A stretch of 64,000 bases of DNA from Ruminococcus sp. JC304 (lineage in GTDB: Bacteria > Bacillota > Clostridia > Lachnospirales > Lachnospiraceae): positions 764,689 to 828,688 of the forward strand of contig HE978651.1 of assembly GCA_000285855.2 (NCBI GenBank). Reading direction: 5' to 3'. Made by a program: the position numbers and the translations under genes. The notes under the pieces were generated by a model that saw nothing but the letters and a program-made list of their open reading frames with translations, was not told where the DNA came from and searched no databases. Positions 18,940 through 30,599 of this stretch are shown here, piece by piece; within the stretch, counting starts at the first letter, position 1, and the number at the start of each line of letters is the position of its first letter.

Positions 18940-19545
18940 TTGTCGGAAACGAAACATAACAGGAGAAACAGAAGAGACAGAAAAAAAAGAATACTGACCA
19001 GACTTCTTATTGTATTGATTATTATATTCCTGCTTGTAGGTCTGGCAGGAATCCTTATGGCCAGACAGAAACAGGCTATGGAAAAACAGCAGAAAAAAGA
19101 TGAGGCCATAGCAGCACTGGCCAGTATTCCTACAGTGACACCCACCCCGGCTGCGACACCAACTCCTACGCCTACACCGATTCCTACAGTAACTCCCACA
19201 CCTGTTATTACTAGGGCACCTGCTTTTAATCCTGAGGATTATATGGGAGTCTGGAAAAGCGAAAACGGAAGGGTTACCATACAGATCACAGAGCTTACAG
19301 AGAAAACCATTACCTTTACTTATACACAGACCAACAAAAAAGGAACTGCTGTGTGTGAGGCAAATGTGAAAAAATCTGTGGCAGGAAATGCGGCAAATTT
19401 TTCCTTTAAAGATTCTCTGGGGAATAAGGCAAAGGGTTTCCTGACCTTTGACAACGGCAGGCTATATGCGTATATAAAAACCAGAAAAAAGGCAGAGGGC
19501 GCAAAAGTTCATCCGTCAGTTGACGGTATTATGATAAGAAATTAA
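18940..19545 (+). CDS. Membrane-anchored extracytoplasmic protein with Thr-Pro linker
   Basis: 201 residues, starting at TTG 18940 behind AAAGGAG. After a basic N-terminus (KHNRRNRRDRKKR) there is one hydrophobic helix (LLIVLIIIFLLVGLAGILMA, about 25-45), a short charged region, then a linker of alternating Thr-Pro repeats (about 68-95). The C-terminal domain of about 100 residues (MGVWKSENGRVTIQITEL...) resembles small beta-rich domains of unknown function. This suggests an N-in membrane anchor holding a surface domain beyond the cell wall. I do not recognise the family. It follows fbp by 52 bases and is closed by a strong terminator. Confidence 0.75.
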   Translation: MSETKHNRRNRRDRKKRILTRLLIVLIIIFLLVGLAGILMARQKQAMEKQQKKDEAIAALASIPTVTPTPAATPTPTPTPIPTVTPTPVITRAPAFNPEDYMGVWKSENGRVTIQITELTEKTITFTYTQTNKKGTAVCEANVKKSVAGNAANFSFKDSLGNKAKGFLTFDNGRLYAYIKTRKKAEGAKVHPSVDGIMIRN

Positions 19546-19590
19546 AATGCAGGAGGAATAGACTGAAAATACAGTCCTTCCTCCTGCATT
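19546..19590. terminator. Bidirectional terminator between envelope protein and Xre genes
   Basis: AAATGCAGGAGGA pairs with TCCTCCTGCATTT, and an inner GACTG/CAGTC stem stacks on it; T-rich on the + side and A-rich on the other. Confidence 0.85.
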
Positions 19591-19596
19591 TATATT

Positions 19597-19812
19597 TTAT
19601 TTTGCCATTTTTTTGTTATCTGTACGTCCCACAAGATAGTCCAGGCTGATTTCATAATAGTTGGCAAGGCGAATCAGCATTTCAATGGGAATATTTCTGG
19701 AACCGGTCTCATAGTGAGAGTAGGAACGCTGACTGATGTGAAGGATTTCGCTGAGTTCACGCTGGGACATATCAGCATCAGTACGCAAATCCTGAATACG
19801 TTGAAATTTCAT
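19597..19812 (-). CDS. Small Xre-type helix-turn-helix regulator
   Basis: 71 residues, essentially a single HTH_3 domain: FQRIQDLRTDADMSQRELSE, then ILHISQRSYSHYETGSRNIP as turn and recognition helix, and LANYYEISLDYLVGRTD at the end. AAAGGAG precedes ATG 19812. It is divergent from yifB and the intergenic region contains a direct repeat that could be its operator (19858-19895). Solo Xre proteins of this kind are common chromosomal or mobile-element repressors; the target is unknown. Confidence 0.88.
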   Translation of the reverse strand: MKFQRIQDLRTDADMSQRELSEILHISQRSYSHYETGSRNIPIEMLIRLANYYEISLDYLVGRTDNKKMAK

Positions 19813-19872
19813 ATAAAGTTCGCTCCTTTTTTATTATAATGTAAAAAGTATAAATCAGAACAAAATGAACAC

Positions 19873-19901
19873 TTGCAAATTGGAGCAAAATGGGCTACAA
19901 T
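19873..19901 (+). promoter_or_regulatory. Promoter for yifB-dprA
   Basis: TTGCAA (19873-19878), 17-base spacer, TACAAT (19896-19901). The spacer carries GAGCAAAATGGGC, a near repeat of GAACAAAATGAAC at 19858-19870. The start codon is about 137 bases downstream, so the leader is long. Confidence 0.5.
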
Positions 19902-20037
19902 AAAAGATAATCTTTTTCTCATTTCTTATTTTCTAAGCAGAGTTTTATCGTTTGACTGCGATTTCATCTGCGTAATTTCCAAAATATATATTTATGTGTG
20001 AAACAGCGGGGATTTTTGCGCAAAGAAAGGAGTAAAT

Positions 20038-21567
20038 TTGTTTGCAAGTGTTTTATCTGCTGCAATTCTGGGGATAGAGGTGCGTCCGGTCCAGGTGGAG
20101 GCAGATGTAAGTAATGGTCTGCCATCCTTTACAATGGTTGGTTTTCCTTCTGCTCAGGTGAAGGAGGCACAGGACAGAGTGCGGACAGCACTGAAAAATA
20201 ATGGTTTTCAGTTTCCGCCAAAAAAAATCACAGTAAATCTGGCTCCTGCAGATATGAAGAAAGAAGGGGCCGGATTTGATATGCCGGTGGCTGCTGCTGT
20301 GATGGCTGCTTTTGAGATGATAAAGCCTCAGGTATTGGAGGGGGTGATGATGTCCGGTGAAATCGGTCTGAATGGGGAAATCCATGAGGTTTCCGGAATT
20401 CTGCCCATGGTTCTCTGTGCCAGAGACCTGGGCTGCAGACTGTGTGTGGTGCCTTATGGAAATTTAAAGGAGGGCAGGCTGATCCGGGATGTTCCGGTAG
20501 CCGGAGTGAAGAATCTTCAGGAACTGATGCAATGCTTAAATGATCCGGAACCCTATATACAGAGAGAAGAGCAGGAGGAACCGGAAGCCGGAGAGGAAAG
20601 GAATCAACTGGATTTTGCGGACATTGAAGGACAGGAAAGTGCAAAGAGGGCAGCAGAAATTGCAGTAAGTGGATTTCACAATATACTGTTTATGGGACCA
20701 CCGGGAACCGGCAAAACTATGCTTGCCAGAAGGCTGCCTACGATTATGCCGGGAATAAGTTTTGAAGAGAAGCTGGAACTTACCAAAATATATAGTATTG
20801 CCGGACTTTTGGCCAGAGACCATCCTCTGATCAGCCAGAGACCTTTCCGCAGTCCTCATCATACAAGCACTGCTTATGCACTGGCCGGTGGGGGACGTAA
20901 TCCAAGACCCGGTGAGATTACGCTGGCCCACAGGGGTGTGCTGTTTCTGGATGAGATGCCTGAGTTTTCCAGAAGTAGTCTGGAACTTCTCAGGCAACCG
21001 CTGGAGGATAAGGTGATTCATATTGCCAGGGTAAGCGGAACCTACACGTTTCCGGCAGATTTCATGTTGTGTGCAGCCATGAATCCCTGTCCCTGCGGTT
21101 ACTATCCGGATCTGAACCGTTGTACCTGCACTCCGGGGGCGGTAGCCGGTTATCTGGGAAAGATAAGTCGTCCCCTTCTTGACAGAATTGATATCAGTAC
21201 AGAAGTGCCGCCTATTTCTTTTGAGCAGCTTCATCAGGGAAAGAGAGGAGAAAATTCAGCAGTGATCAGAAGTAGGGTGGAAAGGGTGCAGAAGCTTCAG
21301 AGAGAACGTTATAAAGATATGGATATCAAATTCAATGGTCAGCTTCGCAGCAGCCAGATCGACAGATTCTGCTCTGTGACAGACAGTGGTGCCAGACTGC
21401 TGGCAAGAGCTTTTGAACGGATTGCGTTCAGTGCCAGATCTTATCATAGGATACTGAAGGTTGCCCGAACTATTGCAGATATGGAAGGAGAAGAAAAAAT
21501 TGCCAGTCATCATATTGGAGAGGCTTTATCCTACAGAGTTTTTGATAAGGAGTCAGTCATAAAATAA
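20038..21567 (+). CDS. YifB/ComM-family Mg chelatase-like AAA+ ATPase
   Basis: 509 residues, TTG start at 20038 behind AAAGGAG. The N-terminal ChlI-like domain (VEADVSNGLPSFTMVGF, about 15-35) is followed by the AAA+ core with Walker A MGPPGTGKTML (K226), Walker B VLFLDEMPEF and a C-terminal ATPase domain (SARSYHRILKVARTIAD). The pore/loop segment NPCPCGYYPD is present. ComM homologues in Gram-negatives are hexameric branch-migration helicases for natural transformation. The directly following dprA supports a role in handling incoming or recombining DNA. Confidence 0.93.
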   Translation: MFASVLSAAILGIEVRPVQVEADVSNGLPSFTMVGFPSAQVKEAQDRVRTALKNNGFQFPPKKITVNLAPADMKKEGAGFDMPVAAAVMAAFEMIKPQVLEGVMMSGEIGLNGEIHEVSGILPMVLCARDLGCRLCVVPYGNLKEGRLIRDVPVAGVKNLQELMQCLNDPEPYIQREEQEEPEAGEERNQLDFADIEGQESAKRAAEIAVSGFHNILFMGPPGTGKTMLARRLPTIMPGISFEEKLELTKIYSIAGLLARDHPLISQRPFRSPHHTSTAYALAGGGRNPRPGEITLAHRGVLFLDEMPEFSRSSLELLRQPLEDKVIHIARVSGTYTFPADFMLCAAMNPCPCGYYPDLNRCTCTPGAVAGYLGKISRPLLDRIDISTEVPPISFEQLHQGKRGENSAVIRSRVERVQKLQRERYKDMDIKFNGQLRSSQIDRFCSVTDSGARLLARAFERIAFSARSYHRILKVARTIADMEGEEKIASHHIGEALSYRVFDKESVIK

Positions 21568-21589
21568 GGGATGGGAAGGTATTTATTAT

Positions 21590-22474
21590 ATGAAAGAATC
21601 TACTTCTGAAAATATCAGATGCATTACAAAGGAGGATCCGGAATATCCTGTAAAAATGAAACAGTATCCATCTATGCCAAACAAACTTTATGTAAAGGGC
21701 AGACTGCCTCTGGCAGAAAAGCCGGCAGTGGCTGTGATTGGTGCAAGAATGTGCAGTCCATATGGCAGAATACAGGCATTCCGGTATGCGAAAGTATTAA
21801 GTGAAGCAGGCATTCAGATCATAAGCGGAATGGCACTGGGAATTGATTCAGAGGGGCACAAGGGTGCACTGGAGGGAAAAATGCCTACCTTTGCAGTACT
21901 TGGAAGTGGAGTGGATGTCTGCTATCCCAGGGCAAATCGAAAGCTTTATGAGAGAATTCTCTGGGAAGGGGGCGGAGTGATCAGCGAGTGCCCTCCTGGG
22001 ACACAGCCTATGCCATGGTGCTTTCCAGCCAGAAATCGTATCATCAGTGCACTGGCAGATGCAGTGCTCATCGTGGAAGCAAAGGAAAACAGTGGCTCCC
22101 TGATCACTGCAGGGTTTGCTTTGGAACAGGGAAAAATGGTATATGCTATTCCAGGTGCAGTTACAGATGCTCTCAGCAGGGGCTGCCATAAACTGATTTA
22201 TGATGGAGCCGGAATTGCCTACAGCCCGGAAATTATACTGGAAGAATTGGAAATCTGTACAAAAACCAATATAAAAAGCGATGAAAAAAATGACTTAGGA
22301 CTTGAAAGTGATTTGAATATGGTGTATAGTTGTCTCGATTTACGACCAAAAAATGTGGACTATATTGTGCGAAAAACAGGTTTTTCTCCTGGTCAGGTAA
22401 GCAATTATCTGATAGAGTTAATGCTTCAGGGGCTGATTACAGAATGTGGAAAACATTATTATACAAGGACGTAG
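21590..22474 (+). CDS. dprA: DNA-processing protein DprA (Smf)
   Basis: 294 residues, 22 bases after yifB. The Rossmann-fold domain is clear: VAVIGARMCSPYG, IISGMALGIDSEGHKGAL, VLGSGVDVCYPRANRKLY, and FPARNRIISALADAVLIVEA with the phosphate-binding GSLITAGFALEQG. The C-terminal 60 residues form a winged-helix-like DML1 domain (YIVRKTGFSPGQVSNYLIEL). DprA binds single-stranded DNA and loads RecA. At 294 residues it is slightly short because the N-terminal SAM-like domain is abbreviated. The yifB-dprA-topA order is typical in Firmicutes. Confidence 0.94.
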   Translation: MKESTSENIRCITKEDPEYPVKMKQYPSMPNKLYVKGRLPLAEKPAVAVIGARMCSPYGRIQAFRYAKVLSEAGIQIISGMALGIDSEGHKGALEGKMPTFAVLGSGVDVCYPRANRKLYERILWEGGGVISECPPGTQPMPWCFPARNRIISALADAVLIVEAKENSGSLITAGFALEQGKMVYAIPGAVTDALSRGCHKLIYDGAGIAYSPEIILEELEICTKTNIKSDEKNDLGLESDLNMVYSCLDLRPKNVDYIVRKTGFSPGQVSNYLIELMLQGLITECGKHYYTRT

Positions 22475-22579
22475 AGAGGGTAGCAATTCGGTTGTCGGTC
22501 GGACAACTGATGAAACAGAAAGTTACTGTAAAGGAAACAGTGACAACAGATAGTATAGATTGTAACTAGGAGAGATAGC

Positions 22580-24646
22580 ATGGCGAAATATCTGGTGATA
22601 GTGGAGTCACCTGCAAAAGTAAAAACAATCAAGAAATTTTTGGGTGCAAATTATGATGTGGAGGCTTCCAACGGACATGTGCGTGATTTCCCCAAAAGTC
22701 AGTTTGGAATTGATGTAGAACATGATTTCGAACCTAAATATATTACCATTCGCGGAAAAGGAGAGCTTCTTGCCAAATTGCGTAAGTCTGCAAAAAAAGC
22801 AGATAAGATTTATCTGGCAACTGACCCTGACCGTGAGGGAGAGGCAATCTCCTGGCATCTGATGAAGGCGTTAAAGGAAGATCCGAAAAAAATGCACAGG
22901 ATTACTTTTAATGAAATCACTAAAACTGCAGTAAAGACTTCTATCAAACAGGCCAGAGATCTGGATATGGATCTGGTAGATGCACAGCAGGCCAGACGTA
23001 TGCTGGACCGAATGGTAGGTTATACAATAAGTCCGCTTCTCTGGGCAAAGGTTAAAAGAGGGTTAAGTGCAGGCCGTGTACAGTCTGTGGCTCTCCGTAT
23101 CATCTGTGACAGAGAAGAGGAAATCAATGCGTTTATTCCTGAAGAGTACTGGAGTCTGGACGGAGAATTTCAGGTGCAAGGTGAGAAAAAACCTCTGCAG
23201 GCTAAATTTTATGGTACAGATAAGAAGATGAATATTCATAATAAGCAGGAAATGGATGAACTTCTTGCTGCTCTTCAGAATCAGGAATATGAGATTACGG
23301 AAGTGAAAAAGGGAGAGAGAACCAAGAATGCACCTCTTCCATTTACCACCAGTACACTGCAGCAGGAAGCTGCCAAGACACTGAACTTTTCTACTCAGAA
23401 AACCATGCGTCTTGCTCAGCAGTTATATGAAGGTGTTGATATTAAAGGAAGCGGTACAGTAGGTGTGATCTCTTATCTGCGTACGGATTCTACACGAATT
23501 TCCGAGGAAGCGGATACTGCGGCAAGAGAATATATCACTGCCCAGTATGGAGAGGATTACGTATCAAAAACAGAGAAGGCTGTTAAGAAGGGACAGAAAA
23601 TACAGGATGCTCATGAAGCAATCCGTCCTACAGATATCAGCCGGACTCCGGTGCTTCTGAAGGAATCCTTGTCCAGAGACCAGTTCAGGCTTTACCAACT
23701 GATCTGGAGACGATTTGCAGCCAGCCGTATGGCTCCAGCAAAATATGAAACCACCTCTGTCAAAATAGGAGCAGGTGATTATACTTTTACAGTAGCTGCC
23801 TCTAAAGTTGTTTTTGATGGATTCATGTCGGTTTATACAGACGAAGAAGACCAGAAAAAAGGAAACGTACTGAATCAGAGCCTGGAAAAAGGAATGAAGC
23901 TTACTTTGAAGGAATTGAAACCGGAGCAGCATTTCACACAGCCGCCAGCTCATTATACAGAGGCTTCTCTTGTAAAAACCATGGAAGAGCTTGGAATCGG
24001 CCGTCCCAGTACCTATGCTCCCACAATTACCACGATCATCAGTCGCCGCTATGTAGCGAAGGAACAGAAAAATTTATATGTTACAGAGCTGGGAGAGGTG
24101 GTAAACAGTATTATGAAGCAGGCTTTCCCAAGCATTGTAGATGTGAATTTTACAGCTACCATGGAGGGACTGCTGGACTGTGTGGCAGCAGGGACTGTAA
24201 AGTGGAAGACAGTTGTGAGCAACTTCTATCCGGATCTGAAGAGAGATGTGGATGAGGCTGAGAAGGAACTGGAAAAGGTGGAGATCCAGGATGAAGTTAC
24301 TGATGTGATCTGTGATAATTGCGGCAGGAACATGGTGATCAAATACGGTCCTCATGGACGTTTCCTGGCATGCCCCGGATTTCCGGAATGTAGAAATACA
24401 AAGCCATATTATGAAAAAATCGGTGTTCTCTGTCCAAAATGTGGTAAAGAAGTCGTTCTGAAGAAAACCAAAAAAGGACGAAAATATTATGGATGTGAGA
24501 ATAATCCGGAATGTGATTTTATGTCCTGGCAGAAGCCATCCAAAAAGAAATGTCCAAAATGCGGAAGCTATATGGTAGAAAAGGGAAATAAGCTTGTCTG
24601 CAGCCAGGAAACCTGTGGTTATGTAGAAGAAAAAACACAGGACTGA
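22580..24646 (+). CDS. topA: DNA topoisomerase I
   Basis: 688 residues, AGGAGAG before ATG 22580. A type IA topoisomerase that relaxes negative supercoils. The TOPRIM domain starts at YLVIVESPAKVKTIKKFLG with acidic residues in ATDPDREGEAI. The catalytic tyrosine is Y299 in SYLRTDSTR. Three C-terminal Cys4 zinc motifs are visible from about residue 575: CDNCGRNM...CPGFPEC, CPKCGKEV...CENNPEC and CPKCGSYM...CSQETC. The size matches B. subtilis TopA. A strong terminator follows. Confidence 0.97.
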   Translation: MAKYLVIVESPAKVKTIKKFLGANYDVEASNGHVRDFPKSQFGIDVEHDFEPKYITIRGKGELLAKLRKSAKKADKIYLATDPDREGEAISWHLMKALKEDPKKMHRITFNEITKTAVKTSIKQARDLDMDLVDAQQARRMLDRMVGYTISPLLWAKVKRGLSAGRVQSVALRIICDREEEINAFIPEEYWSLDGEFQVQGEKKPLQAKFYGTDKKMNIHNKQEMDELLAALQNQEYEITEVKKGERTKNAPLPFTTSTLQQEAAKTLNFSTQKTMRLAQQLYEGVDIKGSGTVGVISYLRTDSTRISEEADTAAREYITAQYGEDYVSKTEKAVKKGQKIQDAHEAIRPTDISRTPVLLKESLSRDQFRLYQLIWRRFAASRMAPAKYETTSVKIGAGDYTFTVAASKVVFDGFMSVYTDEEDQKKGNVLNQSLEKGMKLTLKELKPEQHFTQPPAHYTEASLVKTMEELGIGRPSTYAPTITTIISRRYVAKEQKNLYVTELGEVVNSIMKQAFPSIVDVNFTATMEGLLDCVAAGTVKWKTVVSNFYPDLKRDVDEAEKELEKVEIQDEVTDVICDNCGRNMVIKYGPHGRFLACPGFPECRNTKPYYEKIGVLCPKCGKEVVLKKTKKGRKYYGCENNPECDFMSWQKPSKKKCPKCGSYMVEKGNKLVCSQETCGYVEEKTQD

Positions 24647-24687
24647 CCGGGGAAAAAGAGAGTGATCTGTAAAAAAGAAAGCTTAGG

Positions 24688-24725
24688 AAACAGGATTCTG
24701 TAAATCAGCAGAATTCTGTTTTTTT
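24688..24725 (+). terminator. Terminator after topA
   Basis: AAACAGGATTCTG pairs with CAGAATTCTGTTT and continues into a seven-T tract. Confidence 0.85.
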
Positions 24726-24804
24726 GCGCTTTTTAACTTTAATATCAGAAAATCTATACCATCGGGGAAAATGTATTTGTTGAATAATATTTGGAAAAGA
24801 AATC

Positions 24805-24819
24805 TATTTTCAGAAAAGC
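24805..24819. promoter_or_regulatory. Candidate CodY box upstream of codY
   Basis: TATTTTCAGAAAAGC differs from the consensus AATTTTCWGAAAATT at three end positions and keeps the TTTTCAGAAAA core. It lies 32 bases upstream of the codY -35, where autoregulation would be possible. Confidence 0.45.
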
Positions 24820-24850
24820 AAAAATAAAATGAAAAATAGTAAAATTTATC

Positions 24851-24879
24851 TTGTAATTTTCAATCAAAACGTGTAGTAT
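24851..24879 (+). promoter_or_regulatory. Promoter for codY
   Basis: TTGTAA (24851-24856), 17-base spacer, TAGTAT (24874-24879), 50 bases before the start codon. Confidence 0.5.
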
Positions 24880-24928
24880 TAGACTATAAATATATGATTA
24901 ACCATAACAAAGGCGAAAGGAGGACAAT

Positions 24929-25714
24929 ATGAGCGTTCAGTTGCTGGATAAAACAAGAAAGATCAATAAGCTTCTGCACAACAGCAGCTCTAGCAAGGTG
25001 GTGTTCAATGATATCTGTCAGGTACTGATGGAGACCTTGAGTTCCAATATTCTGGTACTCAGTAAGAAAGGTAAGGTTCTGGGCGTCAGTTTGTGTCCGG
25101 GTGTTGATGAGATTACTGAACTGATAGAGGATAAGGTCGGTGGATATGTAGATACTTTATTAAATGAGAGATTTCTGGGAGTTTTATCAACGAAAGAGAA
25201 TGTAAATCTGCAGACACTTGGTTTTGAACATGTGTCAAATAGCTATCAGGGGATTATTAATCCTATTGATATTGCAGGTGAGCGTCTGGGAACTGTATTT
25301 ATGTATCGATTTGACAGACCTTATGATATTGAGGATATCATTGTCAGTGAGTACGGTACCACGGTCGTAGGACTGGAGATGATGCGTGCAGTTCATGAGG
25401 AGAACGCAGAGGAAGACAGAAAACAGCAGGTTGTGAAATCTGCATTTAATACCTTGTCCTTCTCAGAACTGGAGGCGATTATCCATATTTTTGATGAGCT
25501 TGACGGAGATGAGGGAATCCTGGTAGCCAGCAAGATTGCTGACCGGGTGGGAATCACAAGGTCTGTGATCGTTAATGCTCTCAGAAAATTTGAAAGTGCA
25601 GGTGTGATCGAATCCAGATCCTCAGGTATGAAGGGAACCTATATAAAGGTTCTCAATGAGGTGATCTTTGATGAGCTGGAGGAGATCAAGGCTCAGAGAA
25701 ACAAGAAAGGCTGA
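24929..25714 (+). CDS. codY: GTP- and branched-chain-amino-acid-sensing repressor CodY
   Basis: 261 residues, AAAGGAGG before ATG 24929. The N-terminal GAF domain (to about residue 155) has the typical opening LLDKTRKINKLLHN and VFNDICQVLMETLSSN. The C-terminal winged helix has VASKIADRVGITRSVIVNAL followed by RKFESAGVIESRSSGMKGTY, the highly conserved DNA-reading part. In related bacteria CodY represses amino-acid synthesis, transport and stationary-phase genes when GTP and Ile/Leu/Val are plentiful. Monocistronic here, between terminators. Confidence 0.97.
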   Translation: MSVQLLDKTRKINKLLHNSSSSKVVFNDICQVLMETLSSNILVLSKKGKVLGVSLCPGVDEITELIEDKVGGYVDTLLNERFLGVLSTKENVNLQTLGFEHVSNSYQGIINPIDIAGERLGTVFMYRFDRPYDIEDIIVSEYGTTVVGLEMMRAVHEENAEEDRKQQVVKSAFNTLSFSELEAIIHIFDELDGDEGILVASKIADRVGITRSVIVNALRKFESAGVIESRSSGMKGTYIKVLNEVIFDELEEIKAQRNKKG

Positions 25715-25754
25715 TGGCATCAGATAAGCCGGAAGAGAATAAATGTTAAGTTTT

Positions 25755-25800
25755 AAGACTGCCTTTTATCCTTAGACAATATGGGATAGAGGGCAGTCTT
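25755..25800 (+). terminator. Terminator after codY
   Basis: AAGACTGCC pairs with GGCAGTCTT, with an inner imperfect TTATCC/GGATA stem and a short T tract. Confidence 0.65.
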
Positions 25801-25887
25801 TATCATTGTATATCAGTTATACCATCGCAAACCTGGCAGGCGATTTTCCCCATTTGGATAAAATAATTTGGAAATTGAGAAAAAGAA

Positions 25888-25927
25888 AGAAAAAGAGAGT
25901 ATAAATTAGAAAAAGAGAGTATATATT
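25888..25927 (+). repeat. Two tandem 20-bp repeats upstream of groES
   Basis: AGAAAAAGAGAGTATAAATT (25888-25907) is followed directly by AGAAAAAGAGAGTATATATT (25908-25927), 19 of 20 identical. The surrounding 150 bases are AT-rich and hold no gene. Confidence 0.8.
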
Positions 25928-25950
25928 GAATTATATAATACTCAGTGAAG

Positions 25951-25979
25951 TTGCTAATTTTACTTGTTTTCAATATTAT
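25951..25979 (+). promoter_or_regulatory. Promoter for groESL
   Basis: TTGCTA (25951-25956), 17-base spacer, TATTAT (25974-25979). The CIRCE operator begins 11 bases further on, covering the probable transcription start. Confidence 0.6.
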
Positions 25980-25990
25980 ATGGACAGTGA

Positions 25991-26017
25991 TTAGCACTCG
26001 AAGTAAATGAGTGCTAG
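25991..26017. promoter_or_regulatory. CIRCE operator (HrcA binding site)
   Basis: TTAGCACTC, nine-base spacer, GAGTGCTAG. This is the CIRCE inverted repeat with one mismatch at its last base, as expected before groES in Firmicutes. It implies repression by HrcA and heat induction; hrcA itself is not in the window. Confidence 0.95.
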
Positions 26018-26128
26018 CAGAAATCGGCAGAATCTGACAAGGCGCCGAGACAGTTACCGGATATTTTGCAATAACAAAAAAGGTACGGTAACAGGAATGT
26101 TTTAGTTGGAGAATAAAGGAGGACATAG

Positions 26129-26416
<288 letters not shown>

Positions 26417-26427
26417 TCAGAGTTTAA

Positions 26428-28065
<1,638 letters not shown>

Positions 28066-28103
28066 TCCACAAAAAGCGTGGTCTAAACAATATAAACCAC
28101 AGT

Positions 28104-28139
28104 AAAGGGAATCATCGTCATAGACGTTGGTTCCCTTTT
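28104..28139 (+). terminator. Terminator after groEL
   Basis: AAAGGGAA pairs with TTCCCTTTT and an inner CGTC/GACG stem extends it. The TATAAT about five bases later (28143-28148) probably starts the next transcript. Confidence 0.7.
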
Positions 28140-28201
28140 ATGGTATAATGCCTAATAAAATAATCCGGAAGACCGGAAAAATAAGAAAAGGAGTGATAAG
28201 G

Positions 28202-28705
28202 ATGAGTGATCTTTATTCAGAATTGTTGGTAAAGAAAGAAAGCACAGCAAAAGATGGTATCATGAAATATGGATTGATCGTGTTGACTGCACTGGCAGTT
28301 TTAGCAGGAATTATTGTGAATCCGTTGATTCTGCTGGCTGCTGTGGCACTTGGAATTGCGTGCTATTTTGTAATCCCGAAGACAGATGTGGAGTATGAAT
28401 ATCTGTTTGTGAACGGAGAGTTTGATATTGATATGGTTATGGCAAAGTCAAAGAGAAAGAGGGTAAAAAGCTTCAATCTCTCTGAGGCAGACCTGGTGGC
28501 ACCGTTAAATTCCCACAGAATGGACTATTACAACGGAAACCAGAACATGAAAGTTCTTGACTATTCATCAGGAAATCCACAGCATAAACGTTTTGGTGTG
28601 ATCACCAGACTGGACAATGCTACATGTAAGATTATTCTGGAGCCGGATGAGGCTCTTGCCCAGGCAATGAAAAAAACTGCACCAAGCAAAGTATTTTTGG
28701 ATTGA
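28202..28705 (+). CDS. Small membrane protein with two hydrophobic helices, function unknown
   Basis: 167 residues from ATG 28202. The longer in-frame start at 28127 lies inside the groEL terminator and is rejected; AAAAGGAG precedes 28202. Residues about 24-60 form a hairpin of two membrane helices (LIVLTALAVLAGIIVNPLIL, then LAAVALGIACYFVI). The remaining 105 residues are soluble and probably cytoplasmic (VEYEYLFVNGEFDIDMVMAK followed by SKRKRVKSFNLSEADLVAPL). I recall similar Lachnospiraceae proteins under DUF6106, but this label is uncertain. Monocistronic, with its own TATAAT at 28143. Confidence 0.75.
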   Translation: MSDLYSELLVKKESTAKDGIMKYGLIVLTALAVLAGIIVNPLILLAAVALGIACYFVIPKTDVEYEYLFVNGEFDIDMVMAKSKRKRVKSFNLSEADLVAPLNSHRMDYYNGNQNMKVLDYSSGNPQHKRFGVITRLDNATCKIILEPDEALAQAMKKTAPSKVFLD

Positions 28706-28730
28706 CACACTAACTAATTTTTGTTACACT
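28702..28730 (+). promoter_or_regulatory. Promoter for guaB
   Basis: TTGACA (28702-28707) overlaps the stop codon of the preceding gene; 17-base spacer; TACACT (28725-28730). This predicts a leader of about 113 bases before guaB. Confidence 0.65.
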
Positions 28731-28741
28731 TGATAAAAATA

Positions 28742-28809
28742 AAGGGCCAGTTGCTGGTTCCTTATTTTTATTTTCTATTTAGCAAGGCCCTTTCGGGCCG
28801 AAGTTTTTT
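28742..28809 (+). promoter_or_regulatory. Candidate attenuator leader of guaB
   Basis: Two terminator-like hairpins follow the promoter. Hairpin A is AAGG/CCTT plus CCAG/CTGG (28742-28763) with a T-rich tract. Hairpin B is GGCCC-TTTC-GGGCC (28786-28799) with GAAG and six T. AAAGGGCC (28741-28748) is perfectly complementary to GGCCCTTT (28786-28793), so a long-range pairing would break both hairpins. This is the arithmetic of a terminator/antiterminator switch. No known riboswitch class is recognised. It could instead be two simple terminators. Confidence 0.5.
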
Positions 28810-28822
28810 CTATACTTACTAA

Positions 28823-30307
<1,485 letters not shown>

Positions 30308-30317
30308 ATAATGAATG

Positions 30318-30355
30318 ATACCCCGGAGGTCCTGTGGATCTGCCGGGGTATTTTT
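30318..30355 (+). terminator. Terminator after guaB
   Basis: ATACCCCGG pairs with CCGGGGTAT and is followed by TTTTT. Confidence 0.88.
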
Positions 30356-30369
30356 GTGGAATTATCGGT

Positions 30370-30530
30370 TTTGATAGGTTACTGTTTACTGGTAATATCC
30401 CGCGAGGTGTTTTTTGTGAGCGAAGGTCACAGAAAACCTGAGACATACTGCGCGAATTTATGCGATTAGCATAAATTCTGTGCATCGCGAAGCGTGTTGC
30501 TGGGAACGGAGTGAACAGTAACTTTGATAG
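30370..30530. mobile_element. MITE-like palindromic element with 8-bp target duplication
   Basis: The core 30378-30522 (145 bp) starts with GTTACTGTTTACT and ends with AGTGAACAGTAAC, inverted repeats matching at 12 of 13 positions. TTTGATAG stands directly outside both ends (30370-30377 and 30523-30530), a perfect 8-bp direct repeat as made by transposition. Internal hairpins include GAATTTATGC/GCATAAATTC and TTTTTGTGA/TCACAGAAAA. No ORF inside. The right 27 bases recur at 4764 and 40206. Confidence 0.75.
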
Positions 30531-30599
30531 TGAAAAGAAAGGAATTCAATGGTATAATAGAAAAAACGAATTCCAGGAAATGGGTGGCAGAGAAAAGCT

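Noticed and set aside
18940-19545. Thr-Pro repeat region as a CRISPR or tandem DNA repeat
   Set aside because: The repeats are short codon-level Thr-Pro alternations within one reading frame and have no spacer structure.
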